Origin: Peromyscus leucopus
Lineage: Eukaryota > Chordata > Mammalia > Rodentia > Cricetidae
Direction of reading: 5' to 3'
Assembly (NCBI RefSeq): GCF_004664715.2
Contig: NC_051072.1
Coordinates: 248,001-312,000 of the forward strand
DNA length: 64,000 nt
Part shown: one piece after another, positions 1 to 12,154 of the stretch
Position numbering within the stretch: the first letter of the stretch is position 1
Layout of the letters: each line of letters starts with the position of its first letter
Position numbers and translations under genes: made by a program
The notes under the pieces: generated by a model
The model's input: the letters and a program-made list of their open reading frames with translations, nothing else
Database searches by the model: none
What the model was told of the DNA's origin: nothing

Positions 1-20
1 TCCCAAAAAGACAGCATTTC
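1..20 (-). CDS. Gene A: partial KRAB-A exon cut by the window edge
   Basis: On the minus strand a polypyrimidine stretch and AG acceptor (22-21) precede an exon starting at 20. The only codons visible after a leading GAA read MLSFW, the same opening as the complete KRAB-A exon at 40,852-40,978. The intron upstream is also collinear with the one beside that exon. It should belong to a KRAB zinc-finger gene whose finger exon lies left of the window and whose promoter is the GC-rich block near 7.0-7.5 kb. Only 20 nt are visible, so whether this KRAB box is intact cannot be judged. Confidence 0.8.
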
Positions 21-74
21 CTGAAATAAAGATCAATGAATGATACCACACTTTAGTTTAATTAAAACTATTAA

Positions 75-482
75 TATAAATACCAAGATGCATTGGGCTG
101 GAGAGTTCTCCTGTCAACTTGACACTAGCTAGGGTCATTTGAGAACAGAGAAACATAATAGAGACAATGCCTACCTGAGACTTCCTGTAGCTAATCCTAG
201 GTGGTATTTTACTAATTACTGATTGAAATGACATAGCACAGCCCGTTATGGGTAGTACTTGTCCTGGGCAGGCAGTTCTATGTGGTGTAGGAAAGCAGGC
301 TGGGCAAGTCAGTAAAGAATGTTCTTCTGTGGTCTCTGCTCTAATTCTTGCCTCAGGATCCTGCCTTGACTTCCCTCAGTGATAGACTGTAAACTGCAGT
401 TGTAGCTAAAATAAACCCTTTCTTCTCCAAGATGTCTTTCATCATGGTCTTGATCACAGCAATAAAAACCCTAACACAGGCA
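75..482 (+). repeat. Old rodent interspersed repeat (URR1-like, tentative)
   Basis: Begins near tgtcaacttgacactagct and ends near caataaaaaccctaacacagg, with an AATAAA-containing segment (408-416). This matches a familiar rodent repeat whose family I can name only tentatively. Shared with 41,035-41,453, so it predates the duplication. Confidence 0.55.
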
Positions 483-485
483 TTA

Positions 486-1102
486 TGTGCCTGTGGACAG
501 AAATCTAAATTTTTCACAGGAGGAAAGAGAGCTGGAAATGTTTCTTACATAGGTGAGTAATATTCTTCATACTCTCTGAAATGGTCACATGATCTCAAAC
601 TGGACCCATCTTCAAGGAAAGACAATGTAAGAGATCCTATAAGCCCAGCTGGACATAATCCATTTAAGACAGATGAAATGTAAAAATAAATGCATCCAAA
701 AACATGAATTTAGTGCCTTATGCTACTATACACCACACATACACACATTTCTCACAGGAGGAAGTCATGGTGGGGGAGAAGAAATTTCTCAACAGTTAAT
801 AAGCACAGTCATGAATGTAAAGTGAAATGAAAATACAGAGTCTGATGCAGCAGCTCGGGCTGTCATCTGGGTTTCAGGATTTCTACAGATTCACTGATGA
901 TGCAAATGATGGTGACAAGGGACATGAGAAGGAGCAGGCAGGGGCAGAACTCACAGACTGAATGTCATTTAAGTATCTGATCATGTGAGAAAACAGGCAA
1001 GTACAGGACTAACAACTGTTGAGATTTAACATAGAATACACATCACTGGATCTTTTTGCCATTTTCCCTTACTGTCTTTTCTCTGACAGGTATTAACTGA
1101 TA
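486..1102. other. Intergenic/intronic, no gene seen
   Basis: Up to about 810 this aligns with 41,460-41,765 of unit 2; beyond that it has no partner in the window. I see no coding signal, RNA gene or clear repeat. Confidence 0.6.
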
Positions 1103-1118
1103 TGTTTGTGATATTCTT

Positions 1119-1290
1119 TTTTTTTTTTTTTTTTTTTTTTTTTGGTTTTTCGAGACAGGGTTTCTCTGTGTAGCTTTGAGCCTTTCCTGGAACTCACTTG
1201 GTAGCCCAGGCTGGCCTCGAACTCACAGAGATCCGCCTGCCTCTGCCTCCCGAGTGCTGGGATTAAAGGCGTGCACCACCACCGCCCGGC
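1119..1290 (-). mobile_element. B1 SINE with 16-bp target duplication
   Basis: A poly(T) head followed by the B1 reverse complement (gagacagggtttctctgtg to ggcgtgcaccaccaccgccc). Flanked by perfect direct repeats tgtttgtgatattctt at 1,103-1,118 and 1,291-1,306. The long pure tail and clean duplication indicate a young copy. Confidence 0.95.
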
Positions 1291-1734
1291 TGTTTGTGAT
1301 ATTCTTAGAGAATGTTTTGCACATATGAAATCTGTGCATCACTGTGATGAAGCTGAGCAATATAATTGCTGAAGCTATTTTTGTATATCAAATGTTTCTA
1401 ACTTTAGAAGTTATGTTTTTCATATTTTATTGAGTAAAGTCCAAGAATGACCTATGGGAATAGTCACACATTATTTCTCCTTTTTATCAATACACAAAAT
1501 ATTAGTATTTTATGTAATATTGAGGTATTTTTTAATAACTTCATGGTTAACCTTTGGATCCTCTTTATCAGTTATGATATAGTCACCTCTTCAAACACTA
1601 TCTTCCAGGCATCTGAAATGCACCCTACATAATGCTTACAGACACCCAGCATTCCGGACAACAGTACTGGGGGCTTCTCCCTCCTTTCACACTGTCCCAG
1701 AGCATTCATTGCTCAGAAAGTGTACCTGACGTTT

Positions 1735-2168
1735 TTCTTTGGGATACAAACCAGCTCCCAAATAATGACATGGAGACTTCTTATTAATTATGAAAGCTTA
1801 GCCTTTAGTTTATGCTTGTCCCACTAGCTTTTATAACTTAACTTAATCTGTTTCTATTCATCAGTTTTGCCTTGTTGCTTTTACTTTTCTTTCATTGTTT
1901 ATGTCCTGCTTTCCTGCTTCCTTCATGTCTGTCTGTCTGGCCCTTGGCATCTCCCTCTGTTTCTGTCTCCCAGATTCCTCCTCTTGCTTTTTTTGCACTG
2001 AATTTCCACCTGTACCTCCTGGCTAGTTATGGGACATTTAGCTTTTTATTAGATGAATCAGGTGCTTTAGGCAGGCAAGGTAAACAAATGCAATACATCT
2101 TTACATAGTCAAACAAATATTCCATAAACAAATGCAAAACATTTTACATAGTTAAACTTATTTTCCAC
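1735..2168 (-). mobile_element. Muroid LTR, family Z, antisense
   Basis: Reads as the reverse of an LTR: plus-strand start near caaaccagctcccaaataatgacatggag, then a T/C-rich body, then attagatgaatcaggtgctttaggcaggcaa, ending near ttccacaaca. The same family is at 20,697-21,245 and 50,556-51,010. Absent from unit 2 at this position. Confidence 0.7.
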
Positions 2169-2170
2169 AA

Positions 2171-3640
2171 CAAGGAAGTCCCAAATGTTGGCTTCCTGAT
2201 ATCACTGGTCAAGGGAAAATACCGATATATCTCCAACTTCTGTTACCTATGATTCTTTATTTTTAACATATCTCTTTTTTACATAAGTCTCAATTCATTA
2301 CATTTAACATTCTGAGGAGATCATGTGTTGTTTACCTTTACTGCCTAAAATAACTTACAGTTTCACCAATATTGTCACAAGTGGCAAGAGTATAATTTTT
2401 CTCGAAAAAATTAAGTTAAAATATAAGTATGTCATTTCCCCTCTATCTCATCATTGCAACTCCTCTTATGTCCCCCTACAGTCCATCTCAAACACATAGT
2501 GTATACTTCTGTAATTATTATTGTTACACACAAATAGCACATAAATATACATATATGTAAAGATATAGATAACTATATAAATATGAATGGCTGAGTCTGT
2601 TCAGTGTTGCCTGTCTGTATGTTTTGAGGACTGACCACTTGTTACTGGATGAACAGTGAGCGCTCTCATCCTGGGAAGACTAATTCTCCCTCTCTTTGCA
2701 GTTCTCAGGTGCCTACACTTAGATGCTTACCCAGCAGACTGCCCCCTGCAGGAGATCTTGTGCCACTGTCATTGATCAGTCCTTGTTCAGGCAGCCATGT
2801 TGTTGGGGTATCATGAATGCAGCTTCCCTTCACTTTCTAGAAGGCACAACCTCATAGCAGACTTCCTGGACCCCTGGCACTCATAATCAATATGCCCCCT
2901 GTGCAGAGATATTCCCTAAGCCTCATGTGCAGGAATTGTGGTGCAGGGTATCTTTTGGGTCACAGCACCTCAGACAATAGTCCTGTGTACTTTGTAAGTT
3001 TTAGTTTTCTGGAATGTTCTCTGTGCTGCAGAAAGAAGCGCCTTTGATGAGCAGTGACAACTACACTCAGTGTAGGTCAAAGGAGAAGTACTTGGAGTGC
3101 AGTTAGGGATTATGAGGGTTTAGTGGCATTAGTATGTTCTCCTCCATGATTTAAGACCTAACAAGTCATCAGAGGCAGCTCCAAGCATTCTGTAGGTCTC
3201 CTGTTCCCTTTAAGTCCCTTTGACAGCTGCCGCTAAGGCCAGGATGTGAGAGGCACTTTGACACTTTTAGAGATATGCCATATGGGTCATTGTTGTGGTT
3301 CATGGTCGCAACAGCTAAGCAGGACTATTTGTTGCTTCTCTCCCTTGGAGCTTTCAAAGCATCTTCCAGCACTGAGCAAACTCGTCCTTAGACAGGAGAC
3401 CTTCAGGTCACATCCAGCTCCAATCCCCTCACTCTTGTGTCTGTAGGGCATGGTACAAGAATTTGGGACAAATGAAACATATCCTCCATGAAGAACGACT
3501 ACATAGAGAAATGTCTTTAAATAAAGTGCAGACTTGAGCAGCAATGAGGAGGCCTGCAGATATTCGAGAAATGGCAGAATTGAGCAATTTGGTGAATAAA
3601 ATACCCACTAACTTCCCAAGGGAAAAGAAGTTGAATCATT
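2171..3640. other. Unit-1-only stretch, possible old L1/HAL1-like fragment
   Basis: No gene seen. The part at about 2,590-2,960 (gaccacttgttactggatg then cctgggaagactaattctcc) resembles an old rodent L1/HAL1 3' end, with low confidence. The rest is unassigned. This stretch has no counterpart in unit 2. Confidence 0.35.
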
Positions 3641-4774
3641 TTGGAATCTTCTTCGTAGCTAGTATAGAATGTTACCACCGTTAGAAGTAAGCAAGAGAAA
3701 ATCAGATCCCACTCTGTTTTAACTAGGGCACTGGTTCTCAACATGTGGGTCATGACCTCTTTGGCAAACCATCATTGCCAAAAGTATTTACATTACAGTA
3801 AATAACCTTTGCAAACTTGCAGTTATGAAGCAGCAGGGGAAATAAGTTTAGGTTGGGGTCACCACAGTATGAGGAGCTGCACTAAAGGTCCCAGCATTAG
3901 GAAAGGGGAGACGGCAGAACTAGGGGGTCACCAAGAAGAGGGAAAAATGACCACAGTGGAGGAGGGCCAGAGCCCAGAGAAGATGAAGATGGAATCTTGA
4001 ACCCCTGAGAGAACTTGAGGAGCCCCCAAAGCAGAGTCAGCGGTAAGGATCACTCCCCACATCGTCCAGCACAGCATAGCACCATTCTACATGGGGAAGT
4101 GTCTGCTGTCCTGGGCCAGTCTCCGGTGAGAAGCTGTGGGTGGAGGGCAGTGAGCCTGTGAACTGGATATCATTTAGTAAAGATTTTACCCAATAAAATT
4201 AACAGTAAACTTTTCAAGGGCCTTTGATACTGGCAAAGTTCACTTTAAATGGAGAAAAAAATGCAAATTATGTCTGCATAATTGCCACTAATTAGAAATT
4301 GTTACACATTCTTCCCATAATTAGGAGGTAGATATAGAACTCCACTTGAATGGTGGCTGGTTCTAGAAGCGAGCCTAGGACAACAAAATGGACAGGGTAG
4401 ATGTAATAAGAACTCCTGATCTTCTGACGGTGTCCCTTAGAAATATCTTTTCAGAGAGTCACACAAAACTGAAGACTAGCAGGATATTGGTGGGAAGTCA
4501 AAATGATATGCAAAGAGAAGACTGGAATTCCAGTCAGAATCTAAAACATAGTGACCCTCCACTGAAAATCGCCGATCCACTGCTTACATCAAGTGCTGCT
4601 CTCAATACGTAGCACGCACATCACGAAGAAGCAATGCCGGGATCTTTGTCCCAGGACTTCAACTGTCCCACGAAACAATCACTAATGTTTGCTTCAAATC
4701 ACCAAGTTATGCAATTTTATGATGCAGAAAGTTGGTTAAACTATGAAAAAATAGAGGAGACAAAATATAGTATT
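3641..4774. other. Intron/intergenic block shared with 42,840-44,385
   Basis: Collinear with unit 2, which carries an extra LTR at 43,126-43,521 where this unit has the empty site near 3,920 (gaactagggggtcaccaag). No gene seen. Confidence 0.7.
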
Positions 4775-4945
4775 GGCTTTGGCTGGGCAGTGGTGGCTCG
4801 GGGCTTTAATCCCAGCACTTGGGAAGTAGAGGCAGTAGAATCTCTGTGAGTTCTAGGTCACCCTGGTCTACAGAGAGAGTTCCAGGACAGGCTTCAACGC
4901 TACACACAGAAACCCTGTCCCGAAAAGACCAATAAAAAAAAAAGT
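4775..4945 (+). mobile_element. B1 SINE, older copy shared by both units
   Basis: Diverged B1 (ggctgggcagtggtggctc to gaaaccctgtcccgaaaag, then an A-rich tail). The partner at 44,390-44,525 occupies the same site, so insertion preceded the duplication. Confidence 0.85.
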
Positions 4946-7029
4946 ATCTGCAATATGTAATTATCATTTTAGTTTCAAAATAAGTATCACATGCTTTGCT
5001 CTGTACATTAGATGTCTAGATGTATTTTTGGATTTTACAGTCCATATGTTGTTTCTGAGTCTTCTTAAAGCAACAGTATGTGGAATATATCCAAAAAAGA
5101 TTTAGGACATGCACTCTCATAGATCTGACTTAAATTCATACAGATGCTGCTAAGAAGAGAACAATGGGATGCAGATTTTGAAAGAGTTGGTCATTGAACC
5201 ACACACACCTTTCAACTCAAAATATGTTGCTGCATTTGATAGTGACTCTGGGGGACACTAGGACAGGCACAAATATAACCAGAGCTGACAGTGTAATGAA
5301 AATCTGGGCTGCTCAAGTTTATTCCTTGGATGTGTTTGACCCCTGTTTAAATCTTATGCAATATCTCTCCATGGACTCTATATAATCATATAGATGGATC
5401 AAGAGAAACTGAATGTCCTCACCCAGCACACCTCCCCTCCAGAGTTTTCCAGATATGACATGTCTAACACAGCAGGGTTCATGCATGAACTGTAAACACA
5501 AGGAACTCCCTCCCTCACACTGACATTAGAATACAATGAAAGAAGCCTGGGAGGAAAGAGACAGGACTGCTCAACAAGGGGACCTGGACTGGACCTGTGA
5601 AGAGCAGGAACCAACATGAGCACTTTGCTTTACTGGTTGGACATGGCAGTGTCCATGTGAAGGACAGGGAGGAAGTGATTTTGTTCTGGCTCACTGTAAG
5701 AAGCATCTGCACACAGTGGAACCTCTGGAGTAAGGACAGGGGAAGGCATCCCAGCTGCAGCTGCAGAAAAAAAGACCCAGGAATGTAACCACAGCAGCCA
5801 CATCAGTCAAGAACTGCAGAATGGAAATGAAGAAATAATGGAGTCTCAGATTGGACATGAAAGGAGCAAACTGGAAGAAACCAGTGAAACCAGAAGAAAT
5901 CAGCATCAGGTCATGACAGTGATAAACACAGATTAATATCCAAAAAGAATGGATATTCACTGTATATTCAAGCCAGGCAAAGAGGAATTCTTCCTCACAG
6001 AGTAAATGAAAACATGTATGTAATCACAAAAATGTAATACCTATAACAAAAGCATGATAATGAAAAAGTTAAAATTACACATTAATGGGCCACAAAAGTT
6101 AAGCACAAGGAAGAAACATGAAATGAACAATAGAAGGTATTAATCAGTCCATAAAATACATTCAAGTGTGTTCTGTCACAGACTTGGGTATCCAAGACAT
6201 ACTTGAAATTTGCTGTGAAGCAGGGGAGGACCAGAGGGTCCTGTCTCCCCCTCACAAATGCAGAGATGACAAGGATGTGCAATACAGTAGACTGGAATTT
6301 CTTTTCTATCACAGGTCGCTTTACTTTAAATCACATGAATACACACAGTCTGTGAGTTCTTCCTCACCCTGCTGACCTGGCACAAAAGCCTGGCACTGGA
6401 ACCCAAAGCCATGAGAGTTTTCCACCTGTTTCTAGGGACCTACTATTAGACAAAGTCAATAATTTCAAGGCCAGATGAAGACATGCTGACAAAACCATTT
6501 TGGGACAAGCAGACATAAGCACTTTCTTACAATTACTGGGGCCTAAATTAAAGACGGAGGACCTTTCAAAGATTTAAGAAAACCCAGCCCTCAAGGTGAA
6601 CCTGGGTTCAGCTTCTCTAGTCCCCAATCTGCTTTGCACTGGGTCTTTCCCTCCATATGACTGCAGAATGTGTGTTCTCTCACCCTAGTCAAAGCTTTTC
6701 TATAGCAGCTGATTCTGGTAGATCTGTCTGCTGTGTTCCAGAATTTCCCACAGGTGAACTGTTGGGGCTTAGGTTTTTCCTCTCTTAATTCTTTAACTGG
6801 CAGAGAAGATGAACACAATCAAGACCTCAAGACCGTTACACTAGGCCGGCTACAGAGTACAGTAAGGAACAGACCCCGTTTGCTCTACAGATTCTGAGAA
6901 ATCTGAGAGCGTCCACGTGAGAACGGCTCAGCTAGAGAAGCATGCTTCCCCACCAAAGCTGCTCACTGAGCTCCCAGCTCCACCTCAGGAGCAGGCAGGC
7001 AGCTGACCGTCATTAGTCTGCAATCCTGG
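4946..7029. other. Gene A intron 1 region shared with 44,780-46,865
   Basis: No coding exon recognised. By eye the part at about 5,400-5,880 is roughly 98 percent identical to 45,175-45,660, clearly higher than its flanks. Its small open frames are interpreted as chance frames kept by recent duplication. Confidence 0.6.
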
Positions 7030-7480
7030 ACTTTGCACTATCATCTACTCCGCGCTACCAGGCAGCTCTCCTGTGCCGGAAGCCCAAGGTGGACTGGCTG
7101 CGCGCGGCGTCCCAAGGAAACCATCACTCAAGGCACAGTCCCTATCGCCCTCTCCCCAGACCTGACCTGCAACCTCACGTGTCCCAGCCAGTTCAGCACA
7201 ACAGCTCCAAGGCAGCTTCTTCCGCCCTCCCACCCAGCCCAGGTCCGCTCACTCCAAGTCGGACCCCCACACCCCGCACAGTGCCTCAGGCTGCGCTGCA
7301 CCCTGGACCAACCTCCATGTCAGAGACGCAAAAGGAATGCAGAGTAGGGCAGGTCACTCGCCCAACTTTGGGGAAGACTCACGTGTGTGGACTAAACACT
7401 AGAAGGGGATTTCCTGGAGGGCTCCCTGTGATGTCACAGTCGCATGGACTACATTTCCCAGAAGTCTGAGCAAAGGAATT
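7030..7480 (-). promoter_or_regulatory. Gene A: GC-rich promoter and first-exon region
   Basis: This GC-rich stretch with several CpGs contrasts with AT-rich surroundings. It holds a CACGTG E-box (7,380-7,385), a CRE-like TGATGTCA (7,429-7,436) and actacatttcccagaagtc (7,448-7,466), which resembles the ZNF143/THAP11 (SBS/GFY) element ACTACAATTCCCAGAATGC. All three recur with the same order and spacing at 47.2-47.3 kb. Transcription is inferred to run to the left, toward the KRAB exon at 1-20. The exact start site and the exon 1 donor are not resolved; GTGAGC on the minus strand near 7,250 is one candidate donor, but it is not conserved in the sister copy. Confidence 0.65.
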
Positions 7481-8297
7481 CCTGGACTCCTAGTGAGATC
7501 ATGTTTACTCTTCCTGGATTAATTAGGTTGCCTGAAGAAGACTTGGGAGGAAGAAATTGAGTCTGGCGGACAGCGGTTAGGCCTGAGAAAAGCCAATTGC
7601 ACCAATGTCTGATTAAAGCAAGATTCATTTTACAGGTGCACCGGGAACTGGTCCGTTGGCTTTCTCTCCCAAAGTCGGTATTTCAAAGAGCAGTCCCTCA
7701 TTGCCTTCTGGGGTCCCTTAATGGGGCAGGGTTAGGGTTAATAGAAAACAGCTATCGAGATAATTGGCAGTTAGGAAAGATGAAATAAAAATAGCTGAAC
7801 TTCAACAATACATCACATGGGAGGGGATTCATCAAGGTATCTGGACAAACACTTTTGTCATGTGAAAGTGCAATCATTTCACAGGTTTTTGTTTGTTTGT
7901 TTGTTTGTTTTGTTTGTTTTTTGTAATGGAAACAGTGGGCATACATCACGGAGTCACAACTTCAGAATAGGTTGAAACATGTTTTGTAGGGTCATTAGGC
8001 TTACAAAACAGAAACTTATTCTTGTAATGTATGGAGACTTAATAAGAGTGTATAAAAATGTGGTTTCTTAACAATAATGTGCCTACTGTTTTGGTTTCAA
8101 ACAGCCCTGGGGAATCAGTTTGGTGTTCACCTCCCTATCCACAATACTAGATGTGTGTATGTGAGTCAAGACTTTTAACAGAAATATTAGGCTGACAGGT
8201 CATTTCTGGTCCGTGTATTCTGATTTTAATCTTACTACAGCATTAAAAAAATCATGTTGACTCAGTTTTACCTTAAAATGATAAAGCAATTCTGTGT
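7481..8297. other. Upstream region of gene A promoter
   Basis: Aligns with 47,331-48,114. Contains a (TTTG)n tract at about 7,887-7,921, which unit 2 lacks. No gene seen. Confidence 0.6.
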
Positions 8298-8600
8298 GGG
8301 ATAATCTTTTTGTACCCTGTGAAGATCTGTCTTTGCCAAGGCACCTTCTGATTGGTTTAATAGAGCCGAGTGGCCAATAGCTAGGCAGGAGAGGACAGGC
8401 AGGATTCATGGGATGGAGCAGAAGAGATGAATCCAGCTGCAGGGAGACACCAGCTCCTGGAGGACCAAGACAGGCACACAGAATGGTGGAGACATTTAAA
8501 GAAAAGCCATGGGGCAAAATGGAGATTAATGAAGGCAGGTTAAATTAAGTTATAAGAGCTAGCTGGGGAGAAGCCTAAGCTAAAGGCCAAGCATTCATGA
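8298..8600 (+). mobile_element. mys-like ERVK LTR, 3' end replaced by an L1 tail
   Basis: Starts near ataatctttttgtaccctgtgaag, passes through gattggtttaatagagccg, and ends near attactaagaagtctcc, the usual order of the muroid mys-like LTR. Copy at 48,117-48,433 is about 97 percent identical by eye. Confidence 0.65.
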
Positions 8601-8876
8601 TTACTAAGAAGTCTCCCTGAACCTGTTCCTCATGCTGGATTACCTTGCCCAGCATTTATGCAGGAGGAGGAGCTCAGTCCTCCCTCATCTTGATGTGTCA
8701 TGCTTTGTTCAAGCACATGGGAGGCCTGCCCCTTTCTGAATGGAGACAGGAGGAGAGGATGAGGAGGGGGGTAGATGTAAGTGTGTGTGGGAGGGGGTAG
8801 GAGGAGAGGGGTAGGGTAAACTGTAATTGGTATGTAAAATAAATGAAAAAAAAGTTAATAAAATAAAAGGAAAAGA
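8601..8876 (+). mobile_element. L1 3' end (muroid Lx-like), 5'-truncated
   Basis: Contains the L1 3'-UTR signature gatgtgtcatgctttgttc then ggaggcctgcccctttctg, a G-rich run, taaactgtaattggtatgta and aaataaatgaaaaa. Shared with 48,434-48,700. Confidence 0.75.
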
Positions 8877-9066
8877 ACTCTCCCTGTCGTTATTTGCAGC
8901 CTGGCAGTTCAGACACGTAAGTAAAACTTGCACAATACACTAACAAGGGAATGAAAAGTATCTGTAAAGCAGATTTTGAAACCACCCTTGGTTTGAGGCT
9001 CTGGTGTGTGGATTCACAAATGTCCACTGAATGAAGACTCAGAAGTGCCTTAAGAATGAATGTAGC

Positions 9067-9231
9067 TGGGCCGGACGGTGGTGGTGCACGCCTGTAATCC
9101 CAGCACTTGGGAGGCAGAGGCAGGATCTCTGTGAGTTCAAGGCCAGCCTGGTCTACAGACGTAGTCCAGGATAGGCTCCAAAGCTACAGAGAAACCCCGT
9201 CTTGAAAAAGCCAAAAAAAAAATAACAATAA
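9067..9231 (+). mobile_element. B1 SINE with target duplication, unit 1 only
   Basis: B1 body from ctgggccggacggtggtggtg to an A-rich tail (about 9,210-9,228), flanked by agaatgaatgtag on both sides (9,054-9,066 and about 9,233-9,245). Unit 2 has no B1 at this site but has another one about 240 bp upstream. Confidence 0.9.
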
Positions 9232-9477
9232 GAAGAATGAATGTAGCCTTTCCTGGTATTGAGAAACGCTGATAGCAAAAATCCATGAGAGTATACAGCA
9301 ATGACACCTGGAGTTCAGAAGGTCAAACTATCGGAACTAAGGGTTCTGTTAGAGGAAACCGTCACACAAGGCGCTATGGAATTACTGCCTTTTGAATGAA
9401 CTGGCTATTTCTTGTAAACTTCTTGTGCAATAACAGCTATGATTCTCCCCATTTACCGTGCATTTCCATGTTACTGT

Positions 9478-10135
9478 TATGCCCAGATTGTGACCCCCCA
9501 AAGAGACCACCGAAGACCTTGGATGTCCAGAATGCAACAGCAAGGTTTATTCTGTAGATACAAGTCTAGACAGGGAACTCATTCCTACACCCAATAGAGT
9601 GAGGCAGGGAGGAGTTGCTCTTTCTTTGTGTGTCTAGCTTTTTAAAGGTAAAAACCACAAGCCCTTCAGGGGAGTTAGGGGTGGGGTTTGCACGGGTGCA
9701 ACTCAGATTGGTTTACTTTTATCTCTGTTCTCTTTTAATTGGGTGAGGGTATGTAACCTTTGAATTGACTGGTTGGGGGTTACAATTATCACTTTGGGGG
9801 CAGTCCAGCACAAGTCCCAGGCTTTGTCCTTGAGCTGCCATGGGGGCTGGCTGGCCAAGCATGTACTGACTGTGGAGGCTGGCTCAGTGGTCTAGGCTCT
9901 GTCCTGACTCATGCACATATCTCTAAGTTGGTGAGGGGCCCCAGACAGTAAACATCTGGCTGAACTTTTAGCAGTCAGAGTATGTGCAGAAAGGGAGCTA
10001 CTGCAAGGACTATGTCCTTTGTTCACGGCCCTCCCAGAGACTGCTTGCTCAGTCTCAGGAAACTGAAATTGAGGCCTGATCTCTGAGAGAAGACTGAGCA
10101 GCCTGTTATGGCGCCTGCTCGGTCCTTTCAGTTAC
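9478..10135 (-). mobile_element. Antisense LTR-like element (ERV1-like, tentative)
   Basis: The plus strand begins gattgtgaccccccaaagag, the reverse of the U5 end seen at 12,100-12,150, with aaggtttatt as the reverse of a poly(A) signal area. It ends near ggtcctttcagtta. Absent from unit 2. Confidence 0.55.
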
Positions 10136-10166
10136 GTGTATGTGTAATCTCACCATTGCATCTCTG

Positions 10167-10672
10167 TAGCAGGAATCTTTGAGGTCTTATTAATAAAAAT
10201 CAAACCTGAAGCCAGGTATTGGGGTGAATGCTGGAAGAACAGACAAGCAGTACAAACCACAGCCACCTCACCTCGCCAATTCCTCAGCTGATTCTGTTTC
10301 CTCAGACTGGAAGCCTCTGAGTCCTCATCCAGAATGGATCTCAGCTGAACTGCTGCTCAAAAACCTAAAAGCTTAACCAGCTCTAGTCCCTGGTCCTCAC
10401 GCCTTATATACCTTTCTGCTTTCTGCCATCACTTCCTGGAATTAAAGGCTCACTTCCTGGGATTAAAGGCATGTGTCACCATGCCTGGCTGTTTCCAGTG
10501 TGGCTTTAAACTCACAGAGACCTGCATGGATCTCTGCCTCCCAAGTGATAGAATTAAAGGCTTGTGTACCACCATTTTCTGGCCTCTATATCTAGTGGCT
10601 GTTCTGTTTTCTGACCCCAGATAAGTTTATTAGGATGCCCAATGTTTTGGAGAACACAATATCGCCACACAT
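10167..10672 (-). mobile_element. LTR family X, antisense copy 1
   Basis: Minus-strand LTR: its TATATAAGG promoter box reads on the minus strand (plus ccttatatacc near 10,403). The element ends in tgtagcaggaatc on the plus side, has a B1-like internal segment, and its 5' end is at about 10,670 (plus aacacaatatcgccacac). Same family at 12,700-13,206, 17,443-17,970 and 39,851-40,671. Confidence 0.7.
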
Positions 10673-11613
10673 CTTGATCTTGGGCACAACTTTCCCTATA
10701 CATTTGGGGTAATTAGATAACTGCCCCCAGCTGTGTTTATTTTTCATTAACATATATCTGGCCAGGGCCATTCTCCAGACAGAAGTATTTCAGCAAAGAT
10801 ACCTTTTTCCAAGGACAAAACTGCACACAGGTAAACATTAGTTCATCTCACTCACAGATAGAGAAAAGAATCACTAACAATTAAATCCTCAATCCCTTAC
10901 CTTCACCCTGGGTTATTTACACAACACCCTAATTTAAGAGATTTACTGCTCACATTCCTGGAATGAGGTTTTAGCCATTTGCTAGTTACTAATTAAGGCA
11001 GTTACTTCCCACTGACCCAAGGAAATTGCCTACAAAGCTAGGCAGGTGATAGGTGCCAAGCTTCCTTCTTGTGCAAATTAAAGGTTAGGCAGTGGTAGCA
11101 CACGCCTTTAATCCTAGCATTCCAGAGGCATTCCTCCTCAGCCAGGTGCTATTCCTCGATTTTCTCCTTAGCAATTACTCTGAGCAAAAGTGCTCTTCCT
11201 AACCAAATACTACATGCTCTGACATAGGTTGCTTAGCCACCTAACATATGTCCCCCTCCCTATCAGAAAGCAGCTGCAGCTGGGATGAGCGGGAAAAGCG
11301 GCACCAAAGACAGTTTACTTTCTTGTAAATTATTAACCCCTAACATTCTATCTAGCCATTTCTAGACTATAGTTTGGGCACATAAATTCCCTAATTGGTC
11401 TTAGGCTTTAGGTGACCCTACCAGAGAACTCCCCTTTAGTCACTCCCCTTTTGGGTTGTAATTGGAAGCTGACAATTATTGATTTATGTGTGGATCCTTA
11501 TCACCTCTCTCTGTAACCCTGAAAACTTCAAGCCTTGCATTGCTTTGCCAAAGAATTACTGCATATATACATATATATGAAATATATAAAGAATTATTGC
11601 ATATATATATATT
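10673..11613 (+). repeat. Repeat W, left part (unassigned LTR-like)
   Basis: Segments such as the stretch around ccttttgggttgtaattgg (about 11,447) recur at 23,460-23,880 and, inverted, at 59,260-59,420. Interrupted on the right by an (AT)n tract and an inserted LTR. A SINE-like piece (taggcagtggtagcacacg) lies near 11,087. No gene seen. Confidence 0.5.
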
Positions 11614-11615
11614 GA

Positions 11616-12154
11616 GACCAAAATGAGCCATCTTAGAAATGCTTTCACCCAAAAACTAAGGCCTAAGATTTCTCCTTTTAGGAATAGGCCATTAGTTCCT
11701 GAAACCAGTCAGTTCAGATTCCAGAAACCAGGAAGTGTAAAAGTACAGAGTCACAAGATAGTCACGAGGTAATGCCAGCCAGACTATGGAATGTCCTCTC
11801 CTGGTTTCCAGGGTAACTGATCACAGAAATGCCCCCACCTGAGGGCAGCCAATGAGAAATGGTGGCGGGCAACCACTCCCTTAGAAGTAATTTCTAGAAG
11901 TCCCTAGAAGCGAGCCAATCAGAATTGTACCTGTACTAGCACCCCTAAATGATGTAACCTTGTGACTTTTCCCTTTAAAAACTGAGCTTGCAGACAGGTG
12001 GACGCTTCCTCCAGCCTCCACTGCGTTGGATGTATTGGATGAAGTCCCTGCCTAGGCTTGTATTGCTTTTGGATATCCAGAATTAAACCTTGCTTTTGCA
12101 TTCCGGCATGCTCGTCTTTGGTGGTCTCTCTGGGGGTCACGATCTGGGCACAAC
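11616..12154 (+). mobile_element. Solo LTR (ERV1-like, tentative) inserted in an (AT)n tract
   Basis: Starts tgagaccaaaatgag directly after atatatatat. It has cctttaaaaactgag as a TATA-like box, ccagaattaaaccttgc as a polyadenylation area, and ends ggtcacgatctgggcacaaca before atatatata. The AT flanks are consistent with a short target duplication. About 540 bp; absent from unit 2. Confidence 0.65.

Noticed and set aside
5597..5788. Small ORF conserved at 45,374-45,565
   Set aside because: Conservation follows from recent duplication of the whole tract; there is no splice or coding signature.
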